From Whalleya microplaca (lineage: Eukaryota > Ascomycota > Sordariomycetes > Xylariales > Xylariaceae), in the NCBI GenBank assembly GCA_022497155.1, contig MU385713.1:1426001-1490000 (forward strand): DNA of 64,000 bases. The letters run 5' to 3'. The translations under genes and the position numbers were made by a program. The notes under the pieces are model-generated. The model was not told where the DNA came from. It ran no database searches and was given only the letters and a program-made list of their open reading frames with translations. Positions 1 to 11,307 of the stretch are shown here, one piece after another; position 1 is the first letter of the stretch; each line of letters begins with the position of its first letter.

Positions 1-1279
1 GGAATAACAGGAATGTTTTTAATAAAAAATCAGCATCTCTGTATTGTTGTAATGAATTTGTACACCATGGGTCAAGTAAAAAGGGGGAGGATAACCGATA
101 AAAAGGGAGGTCGAGGTTACAGTTCCTAATTATATAGCTCTACATGCATTAAGCAATTTCTGGCAATTTTGTAACACACCTACGTGATTATCATTAGTAA
201 TAAGTATAATTTGTATGACAGTATATGTTAAATTGTCGAATTGCCACATATACTCAACTGTATACATAAATATCATCTTGTCTCCTAAGGTCTACCTCCA
301 CGTTGACTATATCCGCTGAAGCTTGGACTGAGGAAATATCAAACGGGAGAGATATAACCATCATACTTGCTACTAGTTGAAGCTTAGCCCCTATAGATAG
401 AAGGACTAGGACATAGTTCGAGGAGTCAGGGGCTCTGGCTCCATTTAACGTATTTCACATGTATACCGTAAGTTAGACTGAGAGCTATGCGTAGATGCTA
501 CCTACTAATATGAACCTGAAGGCCCAGATGAGAAGAATCGGAGGATTGGTAAAAGTACCATGTTACTACTCCACTCCAACATGTTACTGAAGCGTAATCG
601 GGCCTCTGGCCAGTCAGCTGACTTACATCAGATGAAAAGTAAAGACGGAGTGAGTTGCGATACCATTTAAATTGAACGTTAAGTGAAGGTTGCAAAGAGT
701 GAAAGTTCTTGGGGTTCTTGAAAGCTGATTCATGTAAGTGATCTAGCCCAGCATTCCTTCTACATTAGTCGGCAAGCTCGACTTTTCAAATTACATGCTC
801 ACATTAGTCAAAAGGAATGCCCATACATAAGCTGCAAGCAAAGGTAGGCCATATATCCAGTCAAGGCTACAGATGTCGGAAGGCACGGTCAATGAATCAC
901 GACATGAAGACGAGGGAAGGATTAGGTGAAATCATGTATACTATTTCTGCTTTGGACGTCAGCTACCTATAAACATAGGTTACTGGTCTACTAACAGTGC
1001 CATTCCGGCATGAGACTGTCATATCTGTTGACAGTCTTAAGAAACAATTAAACCCAGTGTGAAAGAAAAGATGGGTATCATGCCATTCCGTTCCGATTTT
1101 CCCTGTCCCCGATTTAGATCCTCCAAATCCTTCAATACCAAGTGCAAATCCAGTTGGGACCTTTGTATGCGTAGTTGAGAGCATGGTTTGTGGGGTTCCT
1201 TCCAGCTCCTTCAAAGCCCAAATGAATTCCAGGCGAGAATGGGGATATCGAACAAGCGGTGATGGGCTACAGGGAGAAC
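1..1279. other. Gene-poor left edge
   Basis: No reading frame here has codon use, splice signals or motifs that support a gene. The sequence has ordinary base composition and no clear repeats. It may hold the 3' flank of the minus-strand gene that ends at 1280. Confidence 0.5.
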
Positions 1280-1954
1280 TTAAACCTCATCATAATCCCG
1301 AGGAGGCATAGGCTGGTCACGGTCGGCCTGGCCAAAGTTGGCTGGGAAAGTACTAATCCCAGTTAGTATCAAGTCACACTATAAAGTATGGGTCCCCAGA
1401 GACCAAAAGGATCGCAAACTTACGCAGTCTTGATCTTCTTCTTGCTAGGAGTCTCGTCGTCATCTTGGTCATCCTCACCCTTGATCTTGCGCTTCGCAGG
1501 CGTAGTCTTGGTAGCCGCACGACCTCCCTTCTTCGGAGTAGGAGCGGCGGAAGCTCCAGAACCGGCAGGGCCAGCAGGAGAAGAAGCGACGGAAGAAGTG
1601 CGACCGGCATTGATCTCCTTTCGCTTCAACTTGCCGATATGCTGTCTGTGATCAACATTAGCTCGAGCTATACTAACGAACATGAAGAGTGAAAGGCAGC
1701 GAGACAGCAGCAAAGCTATTTTGGAGTTAGTGAGGCGACGTGTAGTTCTCATAAATGGTAAGTAAGAGCAGGACAGTGCTGAATAGTTAGAATTGCAGTC
1801 ATTACAAAGCAGAGTTTTGGCTATAGGTATAGCCCATCGATTGTGTTAGCTTGACGATGTCAACCCAGGCTGTGGTGGAAGGGGGCGAGATTTCCATAAT
1901 TGCGACGAGGAGGTCAGACCTGGCCTTGTCGGTCCAGATAGTCCGACCAGCCAT
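1280..1954 (-). CDS. Small Myb/SANT-like nuclear protein, 147 aa
   Basis: Three exons are inferred: 1954-1806, 1645-1424 and 1352-1280. The first intron splits one codon (TT|A) inside the third helix of the domain; the second has a GTAAGT donor and a perfect TACTAAC branch point. Residues 1-60 form a Myb/SANT-like domain (W near residue 7, LLVAIM, AWVDIV, MGYTYS, then QHIGKLKRK). A low-complexity Ala/Gly/Pro tail follows, with basic NLS-like clusters (TPAKRKIKG, SKKKIKTA) and an acidic stretch. The frame stays open upstream, but the first ATG is at 1954, in good context. This is the first of several minus-strand paralogs. The family is widespread in fungi and presumed DNA-binding; the targets are unknown. 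The exon structure is inferred. Confidence 0.75.
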
Positions 1955-2069
1955 ATTGGTTGCGAGTTCTTGCCGCGCGTTGGCCACGTTGATGTAGTAA
2001 TGATCAGGCGATGGAAGGTGTGATTAGAATACAAGTTGTGTGGGGAAGGAATGTAATGTGTAGAATCGG

Positions 2070-2321
2070 TCAAGTACTTTGCCAGTAGCACAGCTGTTGG
2101 CTGTCATTTGGGATTGGCAGGCATTGGTGGTGGCAGGGGGAAATATCGAGGAATAGTGCATACCTCAGGGCATCGTCCGAAAAGGAATGTCCCATGTCGT
2201 GCAGCTTTTGGACAATTTGTGCATATTGGGCAGGTGTGGGCTTCAGGACAGCGAAGGTGGCTAAGATAATGTCCCGGTATACCTCGTTGCCCCATCGTGT
2301 ATATTCTCGTCTGGCAGCCAT
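2070..2321 (-). pseudogene. Truncated Myb/SANT-like paralog
   Basis: The ATG at 2321 opens a domain like its neighbours (MAARREYTRW, YRDIILATF, IVQKLHDMGHSFSDDAL). A GTATGC donor at 2163 and an acceptor at 2101 give a 62-aa product that stops right after the domain (..SQQLCYWQST), so there is no NLS-rich tail. Without splicing the frame also stays open to the same stop. The intron sits at the same place, in the same phase, as in the gene to its left. It is either a minimal one-domain protein or a decaying copy; the missing tail favours decay. Confidence 0.5.
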
Positions 2322-2691
2322 GGCGATGAGGTTCAATGGACACGAAGAGGATGGTGTTGGCCAAGTGATGGATTTGAATTAGATGATAGGATGTTGGAGG
2401 TAAAGAAACGATTTGGGAATGTAAGGTGCTAGGGAGGATGGGTTGTAGGAAAGAAGTTTGAGCCCACAAATCCAAGTTGTGGTCGTGATATAGGCAGATG
2501 AAAGTGGTGGTATACCTTGTGGTTCGCGGATCGTAAGCTGTAGCAAGATGAATTCAAGCGATGACAGAAATTGCGTCAGAATGGAAACAGAGCCCTGCAG
2601 AGTAACAAGGGTCCCAAGAACCTACCTGATACCGTTCCCAGCCACATCGCACCCTTGGGCCAATACTATGAGAGCACCGGGTGGCAAAAGT

Positions 2692-3001
2692 TCAGAGGAT
2701 ATGATGCTCCATGAGAAGAAGGGATGTTGATGGTGGGTTGGTAGGGAGACAGTCAGGTACCGCAGTAACTGTAGATGAACTACTCGTCGCCTCACAACCT
2801 CGCTGCCTTGAAAGAAATAAAATCTTGAAAAACTCACCTGATGGCGTCCCAGCCCCCATGATAACCTCGCGCTTGGAATGCTGTAGTGATCTTAACCTGA
2901 TCTTCAGGGCTGAAGGGACCTTTTACATCCCAGACGGCGAGCAGCAACTTCTCATGGGCGTCGTCCGTCCAGCTGAAATTTCCCATCCTCTGTGCTGCCA
3001 T
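2692..3001 (-). pseudogene. Degenerating Myb/SANT-like paralog
   Basis: The ATG at 3001 starts an intact first part of the domain (MGNFSWTDDAHEKLLLAVW, then GPFSPEDQ, ARGYHGGWDAI), followed by a strong GTGAGT donor at 2837. No good second exon was found. The nearest in-frame acceptor leaves only a 31-nt intron, too short for a fungal intron, and leads to a Ser/Thr tail without the usual QH..L motif, ending at 2692. Just beyond, at about 2605-2690, lies a second, more eroded copy of the donor-side segment (GGCTGGGAACGG.ATCAG then GTAGGT). This looks like a duplicated locus losing function, but a different exon choice could restore a gene. Confidence 0.5.
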
Positions 3002-3667
3002 CGTGGAAGAAACTGTGCAGTGTTTGATGAGAAGATTGACTTGGAAAGTCCGGGTGGGAAGGACGAAGACGAAAGTGATGATGCTTGGTAGGAAAAGGTT
3101 GAAGGGAAGAAGAAAAGTGATTCGAGGTTGGGCTGTAGGTGCTTGAGTGTACTTCAGAACAAAACATTGTCAGATTTAACCGAAGCTGAAGCGTGGCCTG
3201 CTGCCCAGGGCCTTGGGCAAGTAGAGTGATTCACTGTTCTCAGCTTGGGACAGCGTACCCTTGTGCAATCAAATGGAATTGCTGCCTATCCCTCGAATTT
3301 TTGCTCCGACCGTATCCAGTTCGCTCACAACTCCAAATTACCTAATAAGCACAACGCCGTTGTGTTGTATAGAAGCTTTTCCAGGATGGATCTCGAGCTC
3401 CTTTACCCCAAAAGCCCACGCGAGCACCCTTTCTATCAGCCCCGAGTCGGGAAGTGACACCGACGGCCTACCAACGAAAGAATATTCGCTAAGTGAAGTA
3501 CACTGCTGCTGTCCAGTCCTAGATCACTGACTGGACTTAGTAGCAGCAAAGCTCTTTTCGGGAGCTACCAAATATTCGCTATCGACCCGCCCGACGCAGA
3601 ACAACCCCGCCATAAAAACTTCGAAAGTCCTTATGCCTCACCATAATACCTATCATATTTTTAGCAT

Positions 3668-4599
3668 TCATGAACTGGCAAAATAAATGAAGGCGTGGAC
3701 GTACTCCGGTGGACCGTACTGGTCGACAGGGCCAGGAAGCCCATCTGCTGCCAACGCTAAGACAGCTTCATCTTCGTTCTGCGGCTGCTCATCCTCGTCA
3801 AGGCGTTGCCGTTTCGAGGGCTGTTCATCAAGGTCCGCTGCATCATCTTCGTCAAGGCCTAAGGAGTCCGTCTCTTGCGCAGCGGCAGGATCCTGCGCCG
3901 ACACACTACCAGGCTCAGTGGTGGCATCTGGCTGTGTCTCTTGTGCTTGAGCTGGAGTCCCGGAAGGTGACTGATCTGGAGCAGAAACAGGAGCCGGAGG
4001 TTGCTTTCTCGGCCGCCCACGACCTGGCCCAGGGCGGCGCGTGATTGGATTCGTAGCAGGATCAGACTTGCGCTGGCTATCTAGCATAGCACCATTTGTC
4101 TCGGCCTTATGCTGCGCTCTGCGAAGACCTTGGAAATGTTGGCTAGCATGAGTTGGTCAGTACTGCAACCCGAGACTCTCAGGTGCACCTTTTGAGGCGC
4201 AGGTGGTCCAATGGCCTCCATTACGGCAACACGTCGACTTCGCGAGTTGAACATAGCCAATATGTAAATTCCAAAAAGGCGACTTCGCTTCTACTACTGG
4301 AACCAGACGTCTCCATGCCATCAAGTGAGATCTATCAAGCACCAAGCCTAGCTTGAAGCATACGATTAAAGCTTGAGTGAAGATCATGGCCTAGATCAGA
4401 AAACCGGATGCCGGCCTGCGGCAGAGTAGAGAAAAAGCTCAACTTACCGGCAGCCTTCATTAGTGAAGCCATAACCTAGGGAGCGCATATGATTGCCGAT
4501 GGTAGTCCATTCTCCGCCGCTTATCACGCCGATGTTCTTGACGGAGAGAATAGTGAAGAATAGGTCCTTATCAGCTCTGTCATTCCAGTTTTTGTTCAT
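3668..4599 (-). CDS. Myb/SANT-like protein with AT-hook, about 208 aa
   Basis: Exon 1 (4599-4448) encodes MNKNWNDRADKDLFFTIL, then GEWTTIGNHMRSLGYGFTNE. Exon 2 (4142-3668) resumes with QHFQGLRRAQ, so the third helix is rebuilt across the intron; the split codon is CG|C. The intron is 305 nt, long for this window, with a CTGAC branch region before CTAG. After the domain comes an AT-hook core (GRGRPRK), then a Pro/Gln/Glu-rich region with an acidic patch and a basic SKRQRL motif. An AT-hook beside a Myb-like fold supports binding to AT-rich DNA, as inference. The last exon may splice again near GTACGT at about 3706; either way the end is close. Confidence 0.7.
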
Positions 4600-7045
4600 T
4601 TTGGCCTCTGGTAGCTCCCAGGCCGTTGAGGCTAGAGCTCAAAGAAGGGGTGCTAGAGGAGTGGAACTTGCTGCTAAAATGTTAAGGGCGAGCTGCTTGT
4701 TCACGTGCAAATAATAAAAATTGGTAGAGATGGCAGCTTTTGAGAGGTTGAGAAGATGGACAAGACCTTGAATTGGGGCTACCTTAATTACGCGCGGTCG
4801 GAAGCTGGAACAGTGGGTCGAGTCCTAGCAACAGTGGCCGACCTCAGAAGCAGAGGAACTCCAGGGCACGGTCCATAAGATGGTCCGAGCGCCTCCATCG
4901 AAGACCGATAAGGAGTATCTCATAGAAGAAGATGCGATAAGGGGTCACATGGATCATCCGGGTATGGGGTCAGGGGGTATAATGCGACCGGCGAAAAGCA
5001 GTCTCTTTACAGGACCGCCACCAATGCTACCTACAGCTGCCCCTAACCTCCAGCGCGACATTACATATGTACATACATACACCTATATCTATTAACAGAG
5101 TAGGGGGGATACCTAATATCACACATAAGACATGTACATACATTGTACATATAGTGGACCTAGGCAATCGGGGAACATCCGTTTCTTCCGCTGGCTACAA
5201 TTTGCTTTCGTTTGCGAGCAGGACTTGTACATCGACTTCATCCAGTCAAGCATTGTTCCGTCCCTCCACCCGAGCCACCACTCGCACTGCATTCGCTTCA
5301 TTAATGCCTAATATGGAGAAAGGTGCTGATTCTGAAACATCACGTGAGATGGCGACTGGGACGTGATGACTTGTCCACACAGTGTCGCCATATACGACTC
5401 TAACGCGTCAAGGCCCCAGCCCCTTCATTTCTTCTTTCATCTTTTCCATCCATTGCTCCCCTCTCTGCCCCTGTTGATGTGACATATCCAATCCAGTCTG
5501 TATCGTCAATTGGTCAGGCAGCCAGACAATCATCAAACAAAAAGCAATGTGTCAAGTGGCGTGTGTCTCGAGTCATTATTGCTACGTACAGTAGTAGAAT
5601 CCAGGAAGCTTGGGATCCTCGAGGGTCGAACGGACATGCTCGGTCCTCATCTAAGTAGTACATATTGGCCAGTTTACACCAACGACATATTGCAAATAGT
5701 TGCATACTAGTATACAATGTTCCTTGTCAGCTGAAATGTGATGGCAAGCCAGTAATCATAGTGTCAAGCTTCTCTTGAATTGACAGGACTCCTATTAGGC
5801 ACTCAAGTGATACCAGGCCTTATCAATCAATTATTTGAAGTCGATTAGGAAGATATAAAGTATAACCAATCATCAAAGTTATGACAATCAATACTGATAC
5901 TCCCCTCCAGATCCCAGCCTCCTCAATTATTCGAATGACTCACACGTTTCATACTAAAAACCGCAATGTGACGGGCGTCCATCCTTTTCGGCAATCTTGC
6001 TAATGTGGCGTCCACCGGTCACCGGGGAAGATGTTCCGAGCATGCTGTCGATTCTATTTTTGCCTATTCTGTATCTGGTCCGCGTTCAGTTGATTCAATC
6101 GAGGCGATTAGGATTTCTAAATGCTATCAAAAAACTGTGATATGTCACTTAAAAAGAAAAAACCATCTCACATAATCTTCAAGCATGCTAATAAAGAAGG
6201 GAGTAGCCAGTAGCTGCATACAACAGTTCTTGGAAACTTGCACTGGTTCGCCAAAGACGGCAACCCACTACCCAACACGGTATGAAGGCAGCAGGGGTCA
6301 GAAACCACTTTACGCGATGTGCCGCGTACCATCCCACTTACGCGACAACCCCACCAACTCTCTCCCTTGAACATCTGTCAGCCAAGACAAAGTGGTCAAC
6401 GATGTTCGCCCCGTGGGAGTTGCTAGGCAACCTAGGCAACCATGTCTTTCATACTGTCATACAAGAAGTCTCCTTGATAATAAATACTAGTCCAACCAAG
6501 TGGGCCTTTCATGCAAGCACTTAAAGATGCCACAATCGGCCTTGTCACCACGCATCCTGGCTCTTTCGCAGAACCTCAACAGCAAACGACATCATTGTAT
6601 TGCTTTTCTCTCTCCTCTTTCGACTTAGACTTAGGCCTTTTACCACGCGGCTAGTCCCCTTCAACTCTCTTCTCCCAGTGTCAAGCAGCCTCACCTGCTT
6701 ACCACTGTCCATTTCGCTTGTCTCCACCCTTGTCATATCTCGCCTCAACACATTCGATCGATAGCTTAATGTGATCCGCCAAATTGCCTTCCAAGCTTTC
6801 CGAGAGCTTTATCTAGGAATGTTGGCATATATTCCCCTTGCCTACTCTCACCGACTTTCACGGCTAATCTGTTCGTGACTCACTCATTAATTCCTACTCC
6901 ACACGTTCAGATTATACTTGAATCCCAGGGCTGCCTCCAGTTGCCTCACACTCGGCTGTGCATTTCTTATTGATAACTCTCGGCTCCTCTGAATCTCATC
7001 TCACCCGAGTCTATCAATTTCTCTACCTAGGAGAGCACTGCTATC
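4600..7045. other. Intergenic, no gene seen
   Basis: These 2.4 kb lie upstream of two divergently placed Myb-like genes. Only short unsupported frames are visible. From about 6540 to 7040 the sequence turns pyrimidine-rich, as expected for the leader of the gene starting at 7046. Confidence 0.5.
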
Positions 7046-7899
7046 ATGTCTGCCAACAATGACAACGCTATGACACGGTTTCTGTTTGCCATACTACGGC
7101 AGAAGAACCTCAAGGATGTGAGTTTAGTCCATGACAGGGTCGTAATCCCATTGTACTGGACTTAAACTGATTTACATTTTAGATCGACTGGAACAAAGTC
7201 GCACATGATCCAATCCTTGCCCACGAGATTACCAATGGCCATGCTGCTCGAATGAGATACTCGCGTTTCCGCAGTAGCATGTTGGGTCTTGAACCTACTC
7301 GACGGAATCGAGCCAGCCCAGCCAAACCTCGGATCAGAAAGTCAAAGAAAGATTCCACTTCAAGGAAGGATGAAAGCGTCAAGTCAGAATCTGCTCCAGA
7401 ATCCCCTGTGCCTCAAGAGATGCTGGATATGCCAGATATGCCAGAGACGCCTGTCCCGAAGATCAAGCAAGAGAACTCGCAGTACGGCTTCGACAGTCGG
7501 CTCACTCCGGGGCTCACTCCGGGTCCGACGTCAGCTCCTCCGACTATGTCAAACACCCCGGCCGTAATCCAGCCTCGATTCCTTACACCATGTAGCGAAA
7601 CTGAATCCTTTACACCCTCTCCAATGCTCGCGTCTAGCCCTACTAGTGATATGATCAATTCCCCGAGCTCTTTTGATTTTGCGGGGCCATCATGCTCTGA
7701 TCATACGGACCCAGCCTGGCAACACGGGCCGGCTTATACAAACTTTGCTACTTACGCCTTTGACGACTACGGAATTGGATCATGCGAATACCAGCACATG
7801 CATCACCACCAAGTACACCTTGGGCTCCCGAATCAGACAATTGAGGCTGATGGAGATCACATTGATGTGAAGAATGAGGATCGGGACCAATACCACTAA
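7046..7899 (+). CDS. Myb/SANT-like nuclear protein, 262 aa
   Basis: Exon 1 (7046-7117) has exactly 24 codons and ends before a GTGAGT donor; exon 2 (7183-7899) starts with IDWNKVAHD. The domain reads MTRFLFAILRQKNLKD / IDWNKVA.. / GHAARMRYSRFRSSMLG. Next come a basic patch (RKSKKD, a likely NLS), then Pro/Ser/Thr-rich sequence with short repeats (MPDMPETP, LTPGLTPGP), a His-rich stretch (MHHHQVHLG) and an acidic end. First-exon length and intron phase match the gene at 24182, which argues for common descent. Probable nuclear DNA-binding or chromatin protein; no target can be named. Confidence 0.75.
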
Positions 7900-9019
7900 C
7901 GGCAGACAAGGGATATGTGGACTTACGAGTGGTCATCGTTATTTTAGTCACTATCATGGGATTTAAGGGAAGAAGGCCTGGATTTGTAATGTTTTACCTG
8001 CTCGAGGACTTAAGTCAACGCAGCTTGCGTGTCTGTGTATGAACTATGAACTAGCTTTCCTTATTTCAGCTAGTGATGATGTTGGCGTTTGGGAAATGAG
8101 ACTGGGTTCAGTGACTGGTGTCTTTGTATAACTGTTCGGATTGATAAACCTTGTATCACCTACAGCAGGGACTTGATCATGGAACTTAGACATAAGGAGG
8201 CTACTGTATTGGCAGTAGATATGACATAATGATTTCTAACACTGAGCCCCGTTAATCTTTGTGATAGATATTTATGTTAATCACCACTCTCAAGAGTGCC
8301 TCTGGTCTTGTAGCTAAGCAGTCTTTGGTCTCAAGGCTATAGAAGTTATTCCCCTGATAAATCTTCCTCTGACGTTGTGCTCTCTTAACCTACTTGCGAA
8401 GGTGCTTTAAACTCTAAGTCCTAGCTTGAATCCTACATGGGCTACGACACCAAGGCCAACTCTTAGTCCTAGTTAGGCAAATTAGCCTTCTTGCAACTAT
8501 CTGTACAGTGCTATTGTACTCCTGATCGATAGGTCTCCCACTTTTTAAGTGGAGACTAAACGAAGGTTTATTGAGAGTTCTAGTCTTGTTGAAGATAGTA
8601 TCGAGCATACAAGTATCGCTTGAGAACACGTGAGATCCCTCGCCTAAGCTTGAAACTATTGGTATAATAAGAGCACTATTCACAATATCTTCCATCATGC
8701 ATAGCGAGTCATGCTGAATGCTCAAATGAACGAGAGACGAAAGTTAGTAAGTGTGACCTTCCTAATCCATCACTTGTCATCAATGTTGAGTATGTAAGAT
8801 AAAGATGGCTAACATTCACATCAAGTTCCAAGGGTATACTGTCCGAATCTCCTTCCATGCCCCTTCACACCTGCGGGAATGGTACGATGCTATCATTATC
8901 TTGAGAAACATCCCCCTCCATTCTTTCGATTTCGGATCCTGGTCACCATTCAGCCTTCCATGGCATGCAGATCGATCCCTTTGACGCCCTATATAGCTCG
9001 ACCAAAATAGGGGACGTAT
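7900..9019. other. Intergenic, no gene seen
   Basis: This is the spacer between the 3' ends of two converging genes. A 103-codon frame on the minus strand near 8414-8725 has no family likeness and no coding-like composition. Confidence 0.5.
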
Positions 9020-10135
9020 TCAAGTTCCAGCGATTCCGTGTACTTGCGGGATATACGGCATTGGGTAGGCACCCCTAGCGATACCTTTTGCCATTGCAGC
9101 TTTGACATCGGCCACAAAAGCATCGTTACCCTTCCTTGCCTTAACCTTTTCCACAAGTGCTGTGTACCACGGCGGCTTTTCGAACGGGCCGTCGGGATGC
9201 GCACCAAGGTCAAGCAGCAACTCAGCAGCTTGTATCCGTTCGCACTTCACCACAGCGGAGAGGGGCGTGTCCCCAGAACCGGGCCTCGAGCCATCACCAC
9301 CATTGAGATCGACGCCTAGGTCGATTAGATGTTGTATCATCGGTCGTCTATCATTCTGCTCTGAGTGAGCGAGCGCGGCTCTGTGTATAGGTCGTGCGTA
9401 TTCCAGCTTTGCGCCATGCTCAATGAGAAGGTCTATGATACGAGGCTGGCAACGTACTGCCGCGTTGTTGAGAGCTTCGCCAGATCTTCGGTCCGTAGGA
9501 GGCGACGGATCAAACGCTTGGGGATGGGCTCCTAAACTGGGATCTGCGCCGAGGTCTAAAAGATAACGCAAGACCTCTTCATTTGCAACACAATAGCTGG
9601 AATACAGTCAGTTCAGGACGGTAGAAATAGCTATGCAGAAAATGACTCACGGCAAGGCAACCCCTGAGGATTGCATCGCTTGATTAGGGTGCCAAGACTT
9701 TTCTTCTACGAGGCATTTGAAGAAGCTTAGAGTCGGTTTCTCGCACCCCGCGTAGAGCACCTGACTGGTAAGCTGAGCACCTTTCCGAAAAAGATATCTA
9801 ACAATGTCGGCATGGCCTTCTCTCGCAGCGTTGGTTAAACCATACTGGAGATAGTCCACGCCGGGTTCTTCTTCATCGACATATTGCTTAACTTCGTCCA
9901 GCTTCCCCAGGGTGCAGTCATCATAGAACTTGCGGAGCCCATCATTGATAGTGGCTCTGGATGTAGTATCGTATGATAACTTTGGCGGCAGTGGAAGCAT
10001 ACCTACGAACTCTGTTTCGAGCCTTTCATTCTGGGCGTGTAACAGCCTCCTTTGAGACTCTATCATTGCTCTTTCTGGGTCCCTGATGTTGTCAGCAGCT
10101 TCATCTGGTCGGCTCAAGTCGCTAGATTGGGACAT
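9020..10135 (-). CDS. Ankyrin-repeat protein, about 353 aa
   Basis: Two exons, 10135-9651 and 9596-9020, are joined by a 54-nt intron (GTGAGT donor, TTCCAG acceptor, codon CC|C). After an N-terminal helical stretch (AMIESQRRLLHAQNERLE), four to five ankyrin repeats are recognisable: GLTNAAREGHADIVRYLFRKG, EVLRYLLDLGADP, ALNNAAV..IIDLLIEHGAKL, PIHRAALAH..MIQHLIDLGVDLN and DTPLSAVV..AAELLLDLGAHPD. No signal peptide, membrane segment or catalytic domain is visible. Such proteins mediate protein contacts; many lie in the variable gene set of fungi. The specific partner is unknown. Confidence 0.85.
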
Positions 10136-11307
10136 GATGTAATTTGAGCTAGATAATTGGTTGACGCCTGAGTGAGCGTTGATTTAGGATGCAGCGATAA
10201 CAAAAATCTCGTCTCCGGTAAAGCAAGGCACAGAAGAGATCATAACGCCTAATCTACTTCGAACGATAGTTCAGATCAGACGAATCCTGATGGAGCATCT
10301 TCCCTGAGCTGCGCCATAGTTCTGAATTTCGAGATCAAATAGATATTCATCTAGTGTAGTGGCATGATCGATACTCATTGAATATCAGCAGTCCTTCAAT
10401 TGCATAGATCTGTACATAGAATCTAATTATTAGCGCTTAAACTATGGAGATATATCATGCATATGAGGCAATGATATCTAGGATTTAATTGCATGCATAT
10501 TGACTTACGAGGTATTGGCACTCGTTTAATGTCAACAATGCAACTAAGAGCCCTTGGTGAGGTGAGCCAAGCTTCCCGCCATGCATGGGGTCGAGTGGCT
10601 AAGCGTTGCTTTCACGTACCTAGGTAGTAAGCTGAACCGGTAGTTTCATTTGGTCTTTAAACGTCAGCCGCAAATTGCAAATCCTCCATCTTGGCACCGG
10701 CTTGAGATCTCCATAATATGTTCCAGCTGTATGTGTCTGGACTCTTGACAGGCAGACAAGGGCGGTCCCTCGTGTCCAGGGGTCCAGATCCTAATGCAGG
10801 TAATGTTGGCATAGCCTCTGCGCCACATCTAGCATAGATGGTAAGGCAACTTTGGCTGAATAGGGGAAAGTATAAGATGCTGCAGGCAAGAGGTAGGTAG
10901 TAGGCACGGCGGGGCATATTACATGCCTCTATCCAGTTCGATACTGGTGTATATTAGAACAACTAGGCTATTTATAAATATGATGCTGTGCCGCAAGACA
11001 ACATATAGTTCGGCTCCGTTGAGCGATCTTATTATTGTGATGGCCAACCTTGATACTTACAATAGTACCTGAATAATCCCTAGGCATAAAATCTTGTAAT
11101 TTGCGGATCACTGGGTGATTCTTTCAATGGTGACTTATGCCAATAGGATTCCTAAGATGGCTTGGAGATATCTATAAGAATTGTAGGGTTCGCGTATGTC
11201 ATAGGGGGTTTTTGTATATCAACACTTTACCTTGCGCACCTTCAGCGTGCTTAGAATCGGAACTTGCGTCCATCTGTCACCCAGCTCCGACCAGTAGTGC
11301 AGTCGCC
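10136..11307. other. Intergenic, shared upstream region
   Basis: This spacer separates two divergent genes (ankyrin protein on minus, secreted protein on plus). No convincing coding sequence or repeat is seen. Confidence 0.45.

Noticed and set aside
8414..8725. 103-codon minus-strand frame
   Set aside because: No family resemblance and no coding-like codon pattern; likely chance.
11137..11307. Upstream start extending the secreted protein by 57 residues
   Set aside because: It would hide a clear signal peptide that begins at 11308.
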